Positions 34,038 to 43,304 of a DNA stretch of 64,000 nucleotides are shown here, one piece after another. Each line of letters opens with the position of its first letter. Position 1 is the stretch's first letter. The notes under the pieces are model-generated. The model had not been told where the DNA came from, ran no database searches, and saw only the letters and a program-made list of their open reading frames with translations. Origin of the DNA: an uncultured Myxococcaceae bacterium (GTDB taxonomy: Bacteria > Myxococcota_A > Polyangia > Polyangiales > Ga0077539); contig CAMFHP010000024.1 in the NCBI GenBank assembly GCA_945952225.1, positions 19,824 to 83,823 on the forward strand, written 5' to 3'. A program made the position numbers and the translations under genes.

Positions 34038-34496
34038 ATGATCCGCAAGCCTCCGTCACCCCTGAGCGCGCACGTCGGATACTGGCTCCGGCTCGTGTCG
34101 AACCACGTCTCGCAGTCCTTCGCCCGGCGCCTCGAAGACCACGGCGTGACCGTCGCCGAGTGGGTGCTGCTGCGTCACCTGCACGACGGCGACGCGCTCG
34201 CGCCGAGCCGCCTCGCGACGCTCACGGGACTCACCCGCGGGGCCGTCTCGAAGCTCGAAGAGCGCCTCGCGGCCCGCGACCTCGTGCGCCGCGCCCCCGA
34301 CCCCGACGACGGACGCTCGCACCGCCTCGCGCTCACCCCCGCGGGACGCGCGCTCGTCCCCCGCCTCGCCGCCCTCGCCGACGCCAACGACGACGAGTGC
34401 TTCGACGCGCTCCCGACCCGCGACCGCGACGCGCTCGTGCGCATCCTCCGCGCTGTCGCCGACGCGCGGGGCCTCCGCGGCGACCCCACGGAGTGA
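34038..34496 (+). CDS. MarR-family transcriptional regulator
   Basis: 152 residues. Winged helix-turn-helix: VTVAEWVLLRHLHDG, LATLTGLTRGAVSKLEERLAARDLV, and the wing RAPDPDDGRSHRLALTPAG, with the Asp-x-Arg of the wing typical of MarR. Flanking helices would dimerise. Likely represses itself and the divergent DUF1398 gene through the palindrome at 33973, relieved by a small ligand or oxidant; the ligand is unknown. Confidence 0.9.
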   Translation: MIRKPPSPLSAHVGYWLRLVSNHVSQSFARRLEDHGVTVAEWVLLRHLHDGDALAPSRLATLTGLTRGAVSKLEERLAARDLVRRAPDPDDGRSHRLALTPAGRALVPRLAALADANDDECFDALPTRDRDALVRILRAVADARGLRGDPTE

Positions 34497-34619
34497 ACGA
34501 TGTTCACCGAATAAAATTAGGTATGGGTGTGGTGGCCCGTACGTTGTGAGCCCGAGGTGCCTCCGGGCCGAAATGTGTTCTTGCGCGCCGCGTCAACGGT
34601 CCCGTAGAACCGACGACCC
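34497..34619. promoter_or_regulatory. Promoter region of the lrp-gltBD operon
   Basis: Contains the AT-rich patch ATAAAATTAGGTATGG (34511-34526), striking in this GC-rich chromosome and the sort of sequence Lrp proteins bind. An imperfect hairpin (GCCCG...CGGGC, 34550-34568) follows. Promoter elements are not certain. Confidence 0.4.
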
Positions 34620-35132
34620 ATGACGAAGGAACGCGACGCTTCGCCGACGCTCGACGGCATCGACCGCCGCCTGCTCGACGCGCTCCAACGCGACTGCAAG
34701 CGCTCGCTCGCCGAGCTCGGCGAGGCCGTCGGTCTGTCGGCGCCCTCGGTGCTCGAACGGGTGCGCAAGCTCGAAGAGTCGGGCCTCGTGCGCGGCTACC
34801 ACGCGCAGCTCGACGCGCGACGGCTCGGCCTCGACATCGGCGCGTTCATCGGCGTCGCGATGGATCACCCGCGGCACATCGCGGCCTTCGAGAAGCACAT
34901 CGCGGCGATGGGCGAGGTGCTCGAGTGCCACCACATGACCGGGCGCCACACGCTGCTCTTGAAGGTGCGCACGGTGAACACGGCGACGCTCCACGACCTG
35001 ATCCAGCGGCTCCGCGAGCTGCCCGGCGTCGCGGGCACCGAGACCATGATCGTGCTCGCCACGCAGATGGAGCGCACCGCCGTGCCCATTCCCGCCGTCG
35101 ACGAGAAGCCCACCCGCCGGAGGACGCGATGA
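34620..35132 (+). CDS. Lrp/AsnC-family regulator
   Basis: 170 residues. Helix-turn-helix LDGIDRRLLDALQRDCKRSLAELGEAVGLSAPSVLERVRKLEESGLV, then the RAM ligand-binding domain with GEVLECHHMTGRHTLLLKVR. Lrp-type proteins sense amino acids and, in E. coli, activate gltBD. Here the gene overlaps gltB by 4 bp (ATGA), so regulator and glutamate synthase are translationally coupled, and control of its own operon is likely. Confidence 0.9.
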   Translation: MTKERDASPTLDGIDRRLLDALQRDCKRSLAELGEAVGLSAPSVLERVRKLEESGLVRGYHAQLDARRLGLDIGAFIGVAMDHPRHIAAFEKHIAAMGEVLECHHMTGRHTLLLKVRTVNTATLHDLIQRLRELPGVAGTETMIVLATQMERTAVPIPAVDEKPTRRRTR

Positions 35133-38100
35133 GCGAACACCCTGTTCCTGGCGCCTCGCGCGCGGTGCGAGCGGACGCCGAGAAGCGCGGCCTCTACCGC
35201 CCCGCCGACGAGCGCGACGCGTGCGGCGTGGGCTTCGTGGCCACCACCACGGGCGTCGCCTCGCACCGCATCATCGAGCTCGCCCTCTCGGTGCTCGAGA
35301 ACCTCGAACACCGCGGCGCGCAGGCGAGCGACCCCACCACGGGCGACGGCGCGGGCATCCTCGTGCAGATCCCCCACGCGCTGCTCGTCGAAGACTGTCA
35401 GCGCCTCGGCTTTGCGCTCGGCGCGCCGGGCACCTACGGCGTGGGCATGATGTTCCTGCCGCGCGACCCTGCGCTGCGCGCGGCGATCTACGCGCTCATC
35501 GCGCGGGTCATCGACGAGGAGGGGCAGTTTCTTCTCGGCGTGCGCGACGTGCCCGTCGACTCGTCGCACGCCGGCGCCGCGGCGCGCCTCGAAGAGCCCT
35601 TCGTGGCCCAGGTGTTCATCGGTCCGGGCACGCTGCCCGCCGACGACGCGGCCCTCGACCGCAAGCTCTACGTGCTCCGTCGGCGCATCGAGAACGAGGC
35701 GCGCGCCGCGGGGCTCGTCGAGGGAGACCATCCGTACTTCGCGTCGCTCTCGACGCGCACCATCGTCTACAAGGGCCTGCTCACGCCCGAGCAGCTCCCG
35801 AAGTACTTTCGCGACCTCGGCGATCCGCGCGCGACCACGACGCTCGGCATCGTGCACCAGCGCTTCTCGACGAACACCTTTCCGAGCTGGACCCGCGCGC
35901 ACCCCTACCGCCGCGTGGCCCACAACGGCGAGATCAACACCCTGCGCGGCAACGTGCAGTGGATGGCCTCGCGCGAGCCCGTGCTCCAGGCCCCGGTCTT
36001 CGGCGAAGACGTGCGGAAGCTCCTGCCCATCATCGACACCTCGGGCAGCGACTCGGCGCAGTTCGACGACGTGCTCGAGCTGCTCGTGCACACGGGCCGC
36101 TCGCTGCCCCACGCCCTGATGATGATGATCCCCGAGGCCTGGGAGAAGGACGCGCAGATGCCCGCCGACAAGCGCGCGTTCTACGCCTACCACGCCTGCC
36201 TCATGGAGCCCTGGGACGGCCCCGCGTGCATCGTCTTCAGCGACGGACGCCTCGTGGGCGCGACCCTCGACCGCAACGGCCTGCGCCCCGCGCGCTACGC
36301 CGTCACCCGCGACGGCCTCGTGGTGCTCGCGTCCGAGTCCGGTGTGCTCCCGCTCGACCCCGAGTCGGTGGTCTCCCGCGGACGCCTGCGCCCCGGCCGC
36401 ATGTTCGTCGTCGACACCGTGGAGCGCCGCCTCGTCGGCGACGACGAGCTCAAGGGCCGCATCGCCGCGCGCCGCCCCTACGCCCGCTGGGTCGCGCAAC
36501 ATCTCGTGCGCCTCGCCGCGCTCCCGGCCCCCGCGGGATCGCGTCCGCCGCCCCTCGACGCCCGCACGCGCACCGCGTGGCAGCGCGCCTTCGGCTACAC
36601 CGACGAAGCGTTGCGCCGCGTGCTCACCCCCATGGCCGCGCAGGGCGAAGAGGCCGTGGGCTCCATGGGCAACGACGCGCCGCTCGCCGCGCTCAGCGAC
36701 GAGCCGCAGGTGCTCTACAGCTACTTTCGCCAGCTCTTCGCGCAGGTCACCAATCCGCCCATCGACCCGCTGCGCGAGGCCCTGGTGATGTCGCTCGTGC
36801 AGCGCCTCGGGCCCGAGTCGAACCTCTTCGAAGAGAGCCCCGACCACGTGCGCAAGGTCGAGGTCGAGAGCCCCATTCTCGGCGACGACGACCTCGCCCG
36901 CATGGCCTCGCTCCCGCAGCTCGGCGCGCGCCGCATCGCGTGCCTCGTGCCCCTCGCAGACCTCGGCGACGGCGACGCGCCCGACGCCCGCGCGCGCATC
37001 GAGGCGTCGCTCGAACGCATCGCCCGCGAGGCAGAAGACGCCGTGCGCACGGGCGCAAACCTTCTTGTGTTGAGCGACCGCGGGGCCGATCGTGCGCACC
37101 TCGCGGTGCCCGTGCTCCTCGCGCTCGGGGCCGTGAACGCGCACCTCGTGGCGCAGGGGCTCCGGCAGCGCTGCGGGCTCGTGGTCGAGACCGGAGAGGC
37201 CCGCGAGGCGCACCACGTCGCGCTGCTCATCGGGTTCGGCGCGGGGGCGATCCATCCGTACCTCGGGTACGAGACGGCGCGGCAGCTCGCGGCGTCGGGG
37301 GCGGTGCCGTGCGGGGCCGACGAGGCCGCGGCGAACTACAAGAAGGCCCTCGAAAAGAGCCTGCTCAAGATCATGAGCAAGATGGGCATCTCGACGGTGC
37401 AGTCGTACCGCGGCGCCCGGATCTTCGAGGCCGTCGGGCTCTCGGAGCGCCTCGTGGCGCGGTACTTCACGGGCGTGCCCGCGCACCTCGGTGGGCTCGA
37501 TCTCGAAGACGTGATCGGCGAGGCGCGCGTGCGGCACGCGCGGGCCTTCGCGACGCTGCCCGTGCTCCACGACGACGGCGCCCTCGACCGCGGCGGGAGC
37601 TACCAGCAGCGCCTCGGCGGCGAGCGCCACGCGTGGAACGCCTCGACCCTCGCGATGCTCCAGCACGCGGTGCGATCGGGCGATCGGGCGAGGTTCCGCG
37701 CGTTCTCGCAGCGCGCCGACGAGGAGGCGCAGCGGTCGTTCGTGCGGGGCCTGCTCGACTTCGTGCCGGGGGAGCCCGTGGCCCTCGACGAGGTCGAGCC
37801 CGCGCACGAGATCGTGCGTCGCTTTCGCACCGGCGCGATGAGCTTCGGCTCCATCTCGAAGGAGGCCCACGAGACCCTCGCCGTCGCGATGAACCGCCTC
37901 GGCGCGCGCTCGAACACGGGCGAAGGCGGCGAAGACCCCGCGCGCTACGTGCCCGATGCGAACGGTGACGCGCGGCGCTCGGCGATCAAGCAGATCGCGA
38001 GCGGACGCTTCGGCGTCACCATCGAGTACCTCGCGCAGGCCGACGAGCTGCAGATCAAGGTCGCGCAGGGCGCCAAGCCCGGCGAGGGAGGACAGCTCCC

Positions 38101-39751
38101 GGGCCACAAGGTCGACGCGATGATCGCGAAGACGCGGCACTCGACGGAGGGCGTCGGGCTCATCTCGCCGCCGCCGCACCACGACATCTACTCGATCGAA
38201 GACCTCGCGCAGCTCATCTACGACCTCAAGAACGCCAACCCCTCGGCGGCGGTGAGCGTGAAGCTCGTGAGCGAGGCGGGCGTGGGCACCGTGGCCGCGG
38301 GCGTCGCGAAGGCGAAGGCCGACCACATCGTGATCGCGGGCGATGCGGGCGGCACCGGCGCGTCGCCGCTCACGTCGATCAAGCACGCGGGGCTGCCGTG
38401 GGAGATCGGACTCGCCGAGGCGCAGCAGGTGCTCGCGCTCAACGGTCTTCGCGGGCGCGTGCGGCTGGAGACCGACGGGCAGCTCAAGACCGCGCGCGAC
38501 GTGGTGCTCGCGGCGATGCTCGGCGCCGAGGAGTTCGGCTTCGGCACCGTGGCCCTGGTCACCGTCGGGTGCGTGATGATGCGCGTGTGCCATCTCAACA
38601 CCTGCCCCGTGGGGGTGGCCACGCAGGATCCGAGGCTGCGCGCGCGCTTCGCGGGCGAGCCCGAGCACGTCGTCGCGTACTTCGAGATGCTCGCCGACGA
38701 GGTTCGTGCGCTCATGGCGTCGCTGGGCTTCCGTCGCTTCGACGAGCTCGTGGGGCGCGTCGAGCGGCTCACGCGTCGCGCCGATCTCACGCACCCGAAG
38801 GCGCGGCGCCTCGACGTGTCACGGCTGCTCCACGCGCCCGCACCGGGAACGCCGCGGCGCCGCGTGGCCGCGCAGGATCACGAGCTCGAACTCGCCCTCG
38901 ACACGGTGCTCCTCGAACAGTGTCGCGCCGCGCTCGAACACCGCGAGCCCGTCGAGCTCACGATGCCCATTCGCAACGTGCACCGGAGCACCTGCACCAT
39001 GCTCAGCCACGCCATCGCGACGCGCTACGGCGCCGCGGGGCTCGCCGACGGCACGGTGCGCATCCGATTCGAGGGATCGGCGGGGCAGAGCTTCGGGGCC
39101 TTTCTCGCGGCGGGCGTCGACGTGACGCTCGTGGGCGACGCGAACGACGGGGTGGCCAAGGGGCTCTCGGGCGGACGCATCGTGGTGATGCCGCCCGACG
39201 GCGCCGCAAGCGCGCGCGACGAGAACGCCGACGAAGACGTGATCGTGGGCAACGTGGCGCTCTACGGCGCGACGAGCGGCGAGGTGTTTCTCCGCGGCCA
39301 GGCGGGCGAGCGCTTCGCGGTGCGCAACTCGGGCGCCGTCGCGGTGGTCGAGGGCGTCGGCGACCACGGCTGCGAGTACATGACGGGCGGAAGGGTGGTG
39401 GTGCTCGGACGCATCGGGCGCAACTTCGCCGCGGGCATGAGCGGCGGCATCGCGTACGTGCTCGACGTCGACGGCGACGCGGCCGCCCTGGAGGCGCTGC
39501 TCAACCGCGCGTCGGTCTCCCTCGACCCGATGTTGCCCGAGGACCTCCAGCTCGTGCGACAGCTCGTGCACCGGCACCACCAGCGCACCATGAGCCCCCG
39601 CGCGTGGCGCGTGCTCACCGGGTGGAAGCAGTGGTCGCGGCGCTTCGTGAAGGTCATGCCCGTGGAGTACCGACGGGCCCTCGCGGCGGCGCATCCCTCG
39701 ACGCGCGCGGCGGCTACCACAAACTTTCTTGTGCAGACGGGGAGGCCCTGA
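35129..39751 (+). CDS. gltB: Glutamate synthase (NADPH) large subunit
   Basis: 1540 residues, normal for GltB. With GltD it makes two glutamates from 2-oxoglutarate and glutamine using NADPH. The class II glutaminase starts at Cys32 (ACGVGF) after a propeptide of about 31 residues, which should be cleaved. The FMN synthase domain contains GAMSFGSIS and GEGGEDPARY, and the 3Fe-4S ligands are Cys1148, Cys1154 and Cys1159 (CVMMRVCHLNTC). The C-terminal GXGXG beta-helix domain ends the protein (GGRIVVMPP, GEVFLRGQAGERFAVRNSGA). GGAGG lies about 9 bp upstream of the start. Confidence 0.97.
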   Translation: MSEHPVPGASRAVRADAEKRGLYRPADERDACGVGFVATTTGVASHRIIELALSVLENLEHRGAQASDPTTGDGAGILVQIPHALLVEDCQRLGFALGAPGTYGVGMMFLPRDPALRAAIYALIARVIDEEGQFLLGVRDVPVDSSHAGAAARLEEPFVAQVFIGPGTLPADDAALDRKLYVLRRRIENEARAAGLVEGDHPYFASLSTRTIVYKGLLTPEQLPKYFRDLGDPRATTTLGIVHQRFSTNTFPSWTRAHPYRRVAHNGEINTLRGNVQWMASREPVLQAPVFGEDVRKLLPIIDTSGSDSAQFDDVLELLVHTGRSLPHALMMMIPEAWEKDAQMPADKRAFYAYHACLMEPWDGPACIVFSDGRLVGATLDRNGLRPARYAVTRDGLVVLASESGVLPLDPESVVSRGRLRPGRMFVVDTVERRLVGDDELKGRIAARRPYARWVAQHLVRLAALPAPAGSRPPPLDARTRTAWQRAFGYTDEALRRVLTPMAAQGEEAVGSMGNDAPLAALSDEPQVLYSYFRQLFAQVTNPPIDPLREALVMSLVQRLGPESNLFEESPDHVRKVEVESPILGDDDLARMASLPQLGARRIACLVPLADLGDGDAPDARARIEASLERIAREAEDAVRTGANLLVLSDRGADRAHLAVPVLLALGAVNAHLVAQGLRQRCGLVVETGEAREAHHVALLIGFGAGAIHPYLGYETARQLAASGAVPCGADEAAANYKKALEKSLLKIMSKMGISTVQSYRGARIFEAVGLSERLVARYFTGVPAHLGGLDLEDVIGEARVRHARAFATLPVLHDDGALDRGGSYQQRLGGERHAWNASTLAMLQHAVRSGDRARFRAFSQRADEEAQRSFVRGLLDFVPGEPVALDEVEPAHEIVRRFRTGAMSFGSISKEAHETLAVAMNRLGARSNTGEGGEDPARYVPDANGDARRSAIKQIASGRFGVTIEYLAQADELQIKVAQGAKPGEGGQLPGHKVDAMIAKTRHSTEGVGLISPPPHHDIYSIEDLAQLIYDLKNANPSAAVSVKLVSEAGVGTVAAGVAKAKADHIVIAGDAGGTGASPLTSIKHAGLPWEIGLAEAQQVLALNGLRGRVRLETDGQLKTARDVVLAAMLGAEEFGFGTVALVTVGCVMMRVCHLNTCPVGVATQDPRLRARFAGEPEHVVAYFEMLADEVRALMASLGFRRFDELVGRVERLTRRADLTHPKARRLDVSRLLHAPAPGTPRRRVAAQDHELELALDTVLLEQCRAALEHREPVELTMPIRNVHRSTCTMLSHAIATRYGAAGLADGTVRIRFEGSAGQSFGAFLAAGVDVTLVGDANDGVAKGLSGGRIVVMPPDGAASARDENADEDVIVGNVALYGATSGEVFLRGQAGERFAVRNSGAVAVVEGVGDHGCEYMTGGRVVVLGRIGRNFAAGMSGGIAYVLDVDGDAAALEALLNRASVSLDPMLPEDLQLVRQLVHRHHQRTMSPRAWRVLTGWKQWSRRFVKVMPVEYRRALAAAHPSTRAAATTNFLVQTGRP

Positions 39752-39754
39752 GCC

Positions 39755-41161
39755 ATGGGCAAGGTCACCGGCTTTCTCGACACCGCGCGCGTCGAGCCCG
39801 CGGAGCGTCCCGTCGCGGTGCGCGTGCGCGATCACCGCGAGGTGGGCGTGCGGCTCCCGATCGTGGAGGTGCGCGCGCAGGCGGGGCGCTGCATGGACTG
39901 CGGCGTTCCCTTCTGCCACACGGCGCAGGGCGAGGGCGGCGGGTGTCCGCTGGGCAACGTGATCCCCGAGTTCAACGACCGGGTGTACCGCGGCGACTGG
40001 GAGGGCGCGTCGCGCACGCTGGCCGAGACGAACAACCTCCCCGAGGTGACGGGGCGCGTGTGTCCTGCGCCCTGCGAGCGCGCGTGTGTGCTCGACCTTC
40101 ACGGCGCGCCGGTGACCATCGAGAGCATCGAGCGCGCGATCGCCGACGCGGAGTTCGAACGGCACGGCGCGTTCGTTCCGCGGCCTGCGACGGTGCGCAC
40201 GGGGAGGCGCGTCGCCGTGGTGGGGAGCGGTCCCGCGGGCCTCGCCGCGGCGCAACAGCTCGCGCGCGCGGGCCACGACGTCGAGGTCGTCGAGCGCGCC
40301 GACCGCGCGGGCGGATTGCTCCGTTACGGCATTCCCGACTTCAAGCTGGAGAAGCACTGGATCGACCGACGCCTCGCGCAGATGGAGGCCGAGGGCGTGG
40401 TGTTTCGCACGGGCCTTACACTCGCCGCCGCCGACGGACCGGGCGCGGTCTCGCTCGCCACGCTGCGGTCGCGCTTCGACGCCGTGGTGCTCGCGACGGG
40501 CGCGACGGTGCCGCGCGACCTCGACGTGCCGGGACGCTCCCTCGCGGGGGTTCACGTCGCGATGACCTACCTCGACGCGAGCAACCGCGCGGTGGCCACC
40601 GGGAGTCCCGCTGCGCTCGATGCGAAGGGGCTCCGCGTGGTGGTGATCGGCGGCGGCGACACGGGCTCGGACTGCGTGGGCACCGCCGTGCGACAGGGCG
40701 CGGCGCGCGTGGTGAACCTCGAAGTGCGTCCGTCGCCGCCGGAGACGCGGAGCGCCTCGACGCCGTGGCCCGCGTGGCCGCTCGAACTGCGCACGTCGAG
40801 CTCGCACGACGAGGCCGCGCACGTGTGGGGCGGCGACGTGCGACGGTGGGCGCTGGAGACGCTGCGCTTCGTGGGCGAGGGGCGCGTCGAGGGCGTCGCG
40901 GTGCGCCCGGTGGGCGGCGGCGAGGTCACGGTGATCGAGGCCGACCTCGTGCTGCTCGCGCTGGGCTTCGTGGGCCCCGAACCCGCGGCGCTCGCGGGCC
41001 TCGAACGCGACGCGCGGGGACTCGTCGCGACGACCGCGTGGGCCACGTCGGTGCAGGGTGTGTTCGCGTGCGGTGACGCGCGGCGCGGACAGTCGCTCGT
41101 GGTGTGGGCCCTCGCCGAGGGTCGCGCGTGCGCGGCGGCGGTCGACGCGGCGCTGCGGTGA
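39755..41161 (+). CDS. gltD: Glutamate synthase (NADPH) small subunit
   Basis: 468 residues, 3 bp downstream of gltB. N-terminal cysteines for two 4Fe-4S clusters ([34 protein letters not shown]). FAD Rossmann motif [18 protein letters not shown] near 158 and NADPH motif [19 protein letters not shown] near 302. Transfers electrons from NADPH to GltB. The usual GRYGIP-type flavin motif appears as [13 protein letters not shown]. Confidence 0.96.
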   Translation: MGKVTGFLDTARVEPAERPVAVRVRDHREVGVRLPIVEVRAQAGRCMDCGVPFCHTAQGEGGGCPLGNVIPEFNDRVYRGDWEGASRTLAETNNLPEVTGRVCPAPCERACVLDLHGAPVTIESIERAIADAEFERHGAFVPRPATVRTGRRVAVVGSGPAGLAAAQQLARAGHDVEVVERADRAGGLLRYGIPDFKLEKHWIDRRLAQMEAEGVVFRTGLTLAAADGPGAVSLATLRSRFDAVVLATGATVPRDLDVPGRSLAGVHVAMTYLDASNRAVATGSPAALDAKGLRVVVIGGGDTGSDCVGTAVRQGAARVVNLEVRPSPPETRSASTPWPAWPLELRTSSSHDEAAHVWGGDVRRWALETLRFVGEGRVEGVAVRPVGGGEVTVIEADLVLLALGFVGPEPAALAGLERDARGLVATTAWATSVQGVFACGDARRGQSLVVWALAEGRACAAAVDAALR

Positions 41162-41234
41162 CGTCGGTGCGAATTCGTCACGCGCGCCGTGGTGTTGTGA
41201 ACCGCTGCGCGCCTCGTAGAGATAGGGTCGCGCG

Positions 41235-41879
41235 ATGAACGAACCGACGCCCGTGAAGCCCCGCCTCCGGGGTGTGTCGCACCAGATCGCGGCGGGTGTC
41301 GCGCTCGTCGCGGGCACGCTGCTCGTGCGGGCCGCGCCCACCGAGGCCGCACGGCAGAGCGCGATGGTCTACACCGCGTGCCTCACGGCCCTCTTCGCGA
41401 TCAGCGCGGCGTATCACCGTCCGACGTGGCAGCCCACGGCGCGCGCGTGGATGCGCCGCCTCGACCACGCGGGGATCTTTCTCTTCATCGCGGGCACCTA
41501 CACCCCGCTGTGCCTCGCGCTCGCGCCGCACGATGGATCCACGCTGCGCGCGGTGGTGTGGTGCGGGGCCATCGCGGGCGTCGTGCAGTCGGTGCTGTGG
41601 GTGCAGGCGCCCAAGCCGCTCATCGCGGTGCTCTACGTGATCCTCGGGTGGAGCATCCTGCCGTACGTCGGTCGCATGTACGCGGCGGTGGGCGTGATGC
41701 CGCTCGCGCTGGTGCTCGGCGGCGGCGTGGTCTACTCGCTGGGCGCGCTGGTGTACGCGAAGAAGAGGCCCGACCCGGTGCCCGCGGTCTTCGGCTACCA
41801 CGAGGTGTTTCACGCGCTGGTGATCGTGGCGGCGGCGCTGCACTACGCGGCCGTCGCGCGCGTGGTGCTCCGCGCCTGA
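41235..41879 (+). CDS. Hemolysin III family (PAQR-like) membrane protein
   Basis: 214 residues, seven predicted transmembrane helices. Family signatures: FAISAAYHRPTWQ near 57, RRLDHAGIFLFIAGTYTP near 77, and FGYHEVFHALVIVAAALHY near the C-terminus, whose conserved His residues bind zinc in adiponectin-receptor relatives. Bacterial members (YqfA, TrhA) affect membrane lipid homeostasis; true hemolysis is doubtful. Confidence 0.9.
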   Translation: MNEPTPVKPRLRGVSHQIAAGVALVAGTLLVRAAPTEAARQSAMVYTACLTALFAISAAYHRPTWQPTARAWMRRLDHAGIFLFIAGTYTPLCLALAPHDGSTLRAVVWCGAIAGVVQSVLWVQAPKPLIAVLYVILGWSILPYVGRMYAAVGVMPLALVLGGGVVYSLGALVYAKKRPDPVPAVFGYHEVFHALVIVAAALHYAAVARVVLRA

Positions 41880-41903
41880 GGTGCTCTACCATCGCGCGCC
41901 GTG

Positions 41904-42482
41904 ATGGCCACGACGAGCTACGAGAACGCGCTCCCCTGGATCCTCTGGGTCGTGTGCATGGCGCCACTTCTCATGTACGCGATCGTCGCGCTGCGGCGCT
42001 CGGTGAACCTCGACGCGTTCGCCGCGGCCGTCGAGCGGCTCCTCGATGCGGGCAACGTCGACCGCGCGCTCAAGCTCTGCAACGCGCTCCCCGAGGCGCC
42101 CGCCCTCGCGGCCACGCAGCGCGCGATCGAACGGGCGGTGCAGGGGCCCTCGAACGACGGCGCCCAGGGCTATCGCGCGCACTCGCCAGAGTCCTTCGAA
42201 CGCGACCTCCACGCCCTCCGCAACGCGTGGAACACGGGCTGGCACCTCGCCCTCTCGCCCGTGCGCGCGTGGCTCCCGTGGACCGTCGCGGGTGGCCTCT
42301 TCGCGGCGGTCGACGGCTACCTGTGGCTGCGCGCTGCGGCGCTGGTCTCGGTGCTCGCACCCGTCGTGGCCGTCGCGTGGGCCCTGCGTGTGCTCATGGT
42401 CTACACGCGCGATTGCGATGCGCTCTACGCCCGCCTCGCGCCGCGCTTCGAAGCGTTGCTGCGCGCGCGTCCGCCGACGTGA
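41904..42482 (+). CDS. MotA/TolQ/ExbB-like membrane protein
   Basis: 192 residues. One N-terminal helix (LPWILWVVCMAPLLMYAIVA), a cytoplasmic helical stretch AAAVERLLDAGNVDRALKLCNALPEAPALAATQRAIERA that resembles the TolQ/ExbB/MotA loop, then two helices near 115-160. No ExbD/TolR partner is adjacent. A GTG at 41901 immediately precedes the chosen ATG. Family membership is likely but not certain. Confidence 0.55.
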   Translation: MATTSYENALPWILWVVCMAPLLMYAIVALRRSVNLDAFAAAVERLLDAGNVDRALKLCNALPEAPALAATQRAIERAVQGPSNDGAQGYRAHSPESFERDLHALRNAWNTGWHLALSPVRAWLPWTVAGGLFAAVDGYLWLRAAALVSVLAPVVAVAWALRVLMVYTRDCDALYARLAPRFEALLRARPPT

Positions 42483-42489
42483 TCCGCGG

Positions 42490-43281
42490 TCAGTGCGAAC
42501 GCACGAAGGCCGTCACGCGCCGCGCGATCTCGTAGAGGTCGCACCAGTAGAAGCCCGCGGAGTTGAAGCAGTTGGTCTCGATGACGCGCAGGCCCTCGTC
42601 GACCTCGCCCACGTCGAGCACGAACACCGGCGCGGGCTGATAGCGCGCGGCCATCTCCGTCGCGAAGCGCAGCACCGCGTCGGGCACATCGCCGGTGACC
42701 TTGAGGCGCCCGCTGCTGCGGTACTGGCTCGCGGTGACCACCGCGCCGTCGACCACCACGGTGCGCCACTCGCGTCCGAGAGCGCGGGGCTCGGCCACCT
42801 GCACGCGCGTGTCGAGGCCGAGGGGGCCGTTCGTCGAGGCGAGTCCGTCGCGCCAGGGCGCGAGCTCGGCGAAGGTGTGAACGCGGCCTGCGAACTCCTT
42901 GAGGTCGCCTGCGGGGCGCAGAAAGAACTCGGCCTCGGGGGCGCAGTCGCGCGCGAGGAGCTCGCCCACCGTGAGCAGCTCGCTCGCGCCGTTGAGCAGC
43001 ATCGATCCGTAGCCCGCGCGCAGCGCTTCGAAGGAGAAGCGCGCCTCGTCGAAGAACACGCCGGGCGTCCATCGGCCGTCGCGCGCGACGTTCTTCATCA
43101 GCGTGGTGGAGCCGTAGAAGACCGTGCGTCCGTCGGTGGCGACGTCGGGCGGCGTGTCGTCGAAGGGGATCACCCGGAGCTTCACGAGCTCGACGTCGAG
43201 GCGTTCGAGCGAGAGGCAGAGCTTCTCGACGTCGTCGGCGCTCCCGAGGTTGGTCTGCACGGCCCAGCGTACGCGGTTCAT
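42490..43281 (-). CDS. Stand-alone ATP-grasp protein (R2K/DUF4343-like)
   Basis: 263 residues, cytoplasmic. Sequence features of the compact R2K ATP-grasp families: VKLRVIPFDDTPPDV, TLMKNVARDGRWTPGVFFDE, FFLRPAGDLKEFAGRV, EWRTVVVDGAVVTASQY and a final VFVLDVGEVDEGLRVIETNCFNSAG, in which the Asp, Glu and Asn bind Mg-ATP. ATP-grasp enzymes ligate a carboxylate to an amine through an acyl-phosphate. No carrier peptide or peptide-synthase partner is next to it, so the substrate is unknown. Confidence 0.75.
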   Translation of the reverse strand: MNRVRWAVQTNLGSADDVEKLCLSLERLDVELVKLRVIPFDDTPPDVATDGRTVFYGSTTLMKNVARDGRWTPGVFFDEARFSFEALRAGYGSMLLNGASELLTVGELLARDCAPEAEFFLRPAGDLKEFAGRVHTFAELAPWRDGLASTNGPLGLDTRVQVAEPRALGREWRTVVVDGAVVTASQYRSSGRLKVTGDVPDAVLRFATEMAARYQPAPVFVLDVGEVDEGLRVIETNCFNSAGFYWCDLYEIARRVTAFVRSH

Positions 43282-43304
43282 GGCGCGCGCCGGTGTAGCA
43301 CCCT

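Noticed and set aside
34865..38794. A 1309-codon open frame on the minus strand
   Set aside because: It lies entirely antisense to gltB, whose motifs and length are unmistakable. In DNA with G/C at nearly every third position, antisense frames stay open; the peptide is Arg/Ala/His-rich with no domain.
41235..41879. A true hemolysin
   Set aside because: The family name is historical; the His pattern and seven helices fit a PAQR-like membrane homeostasis protein.
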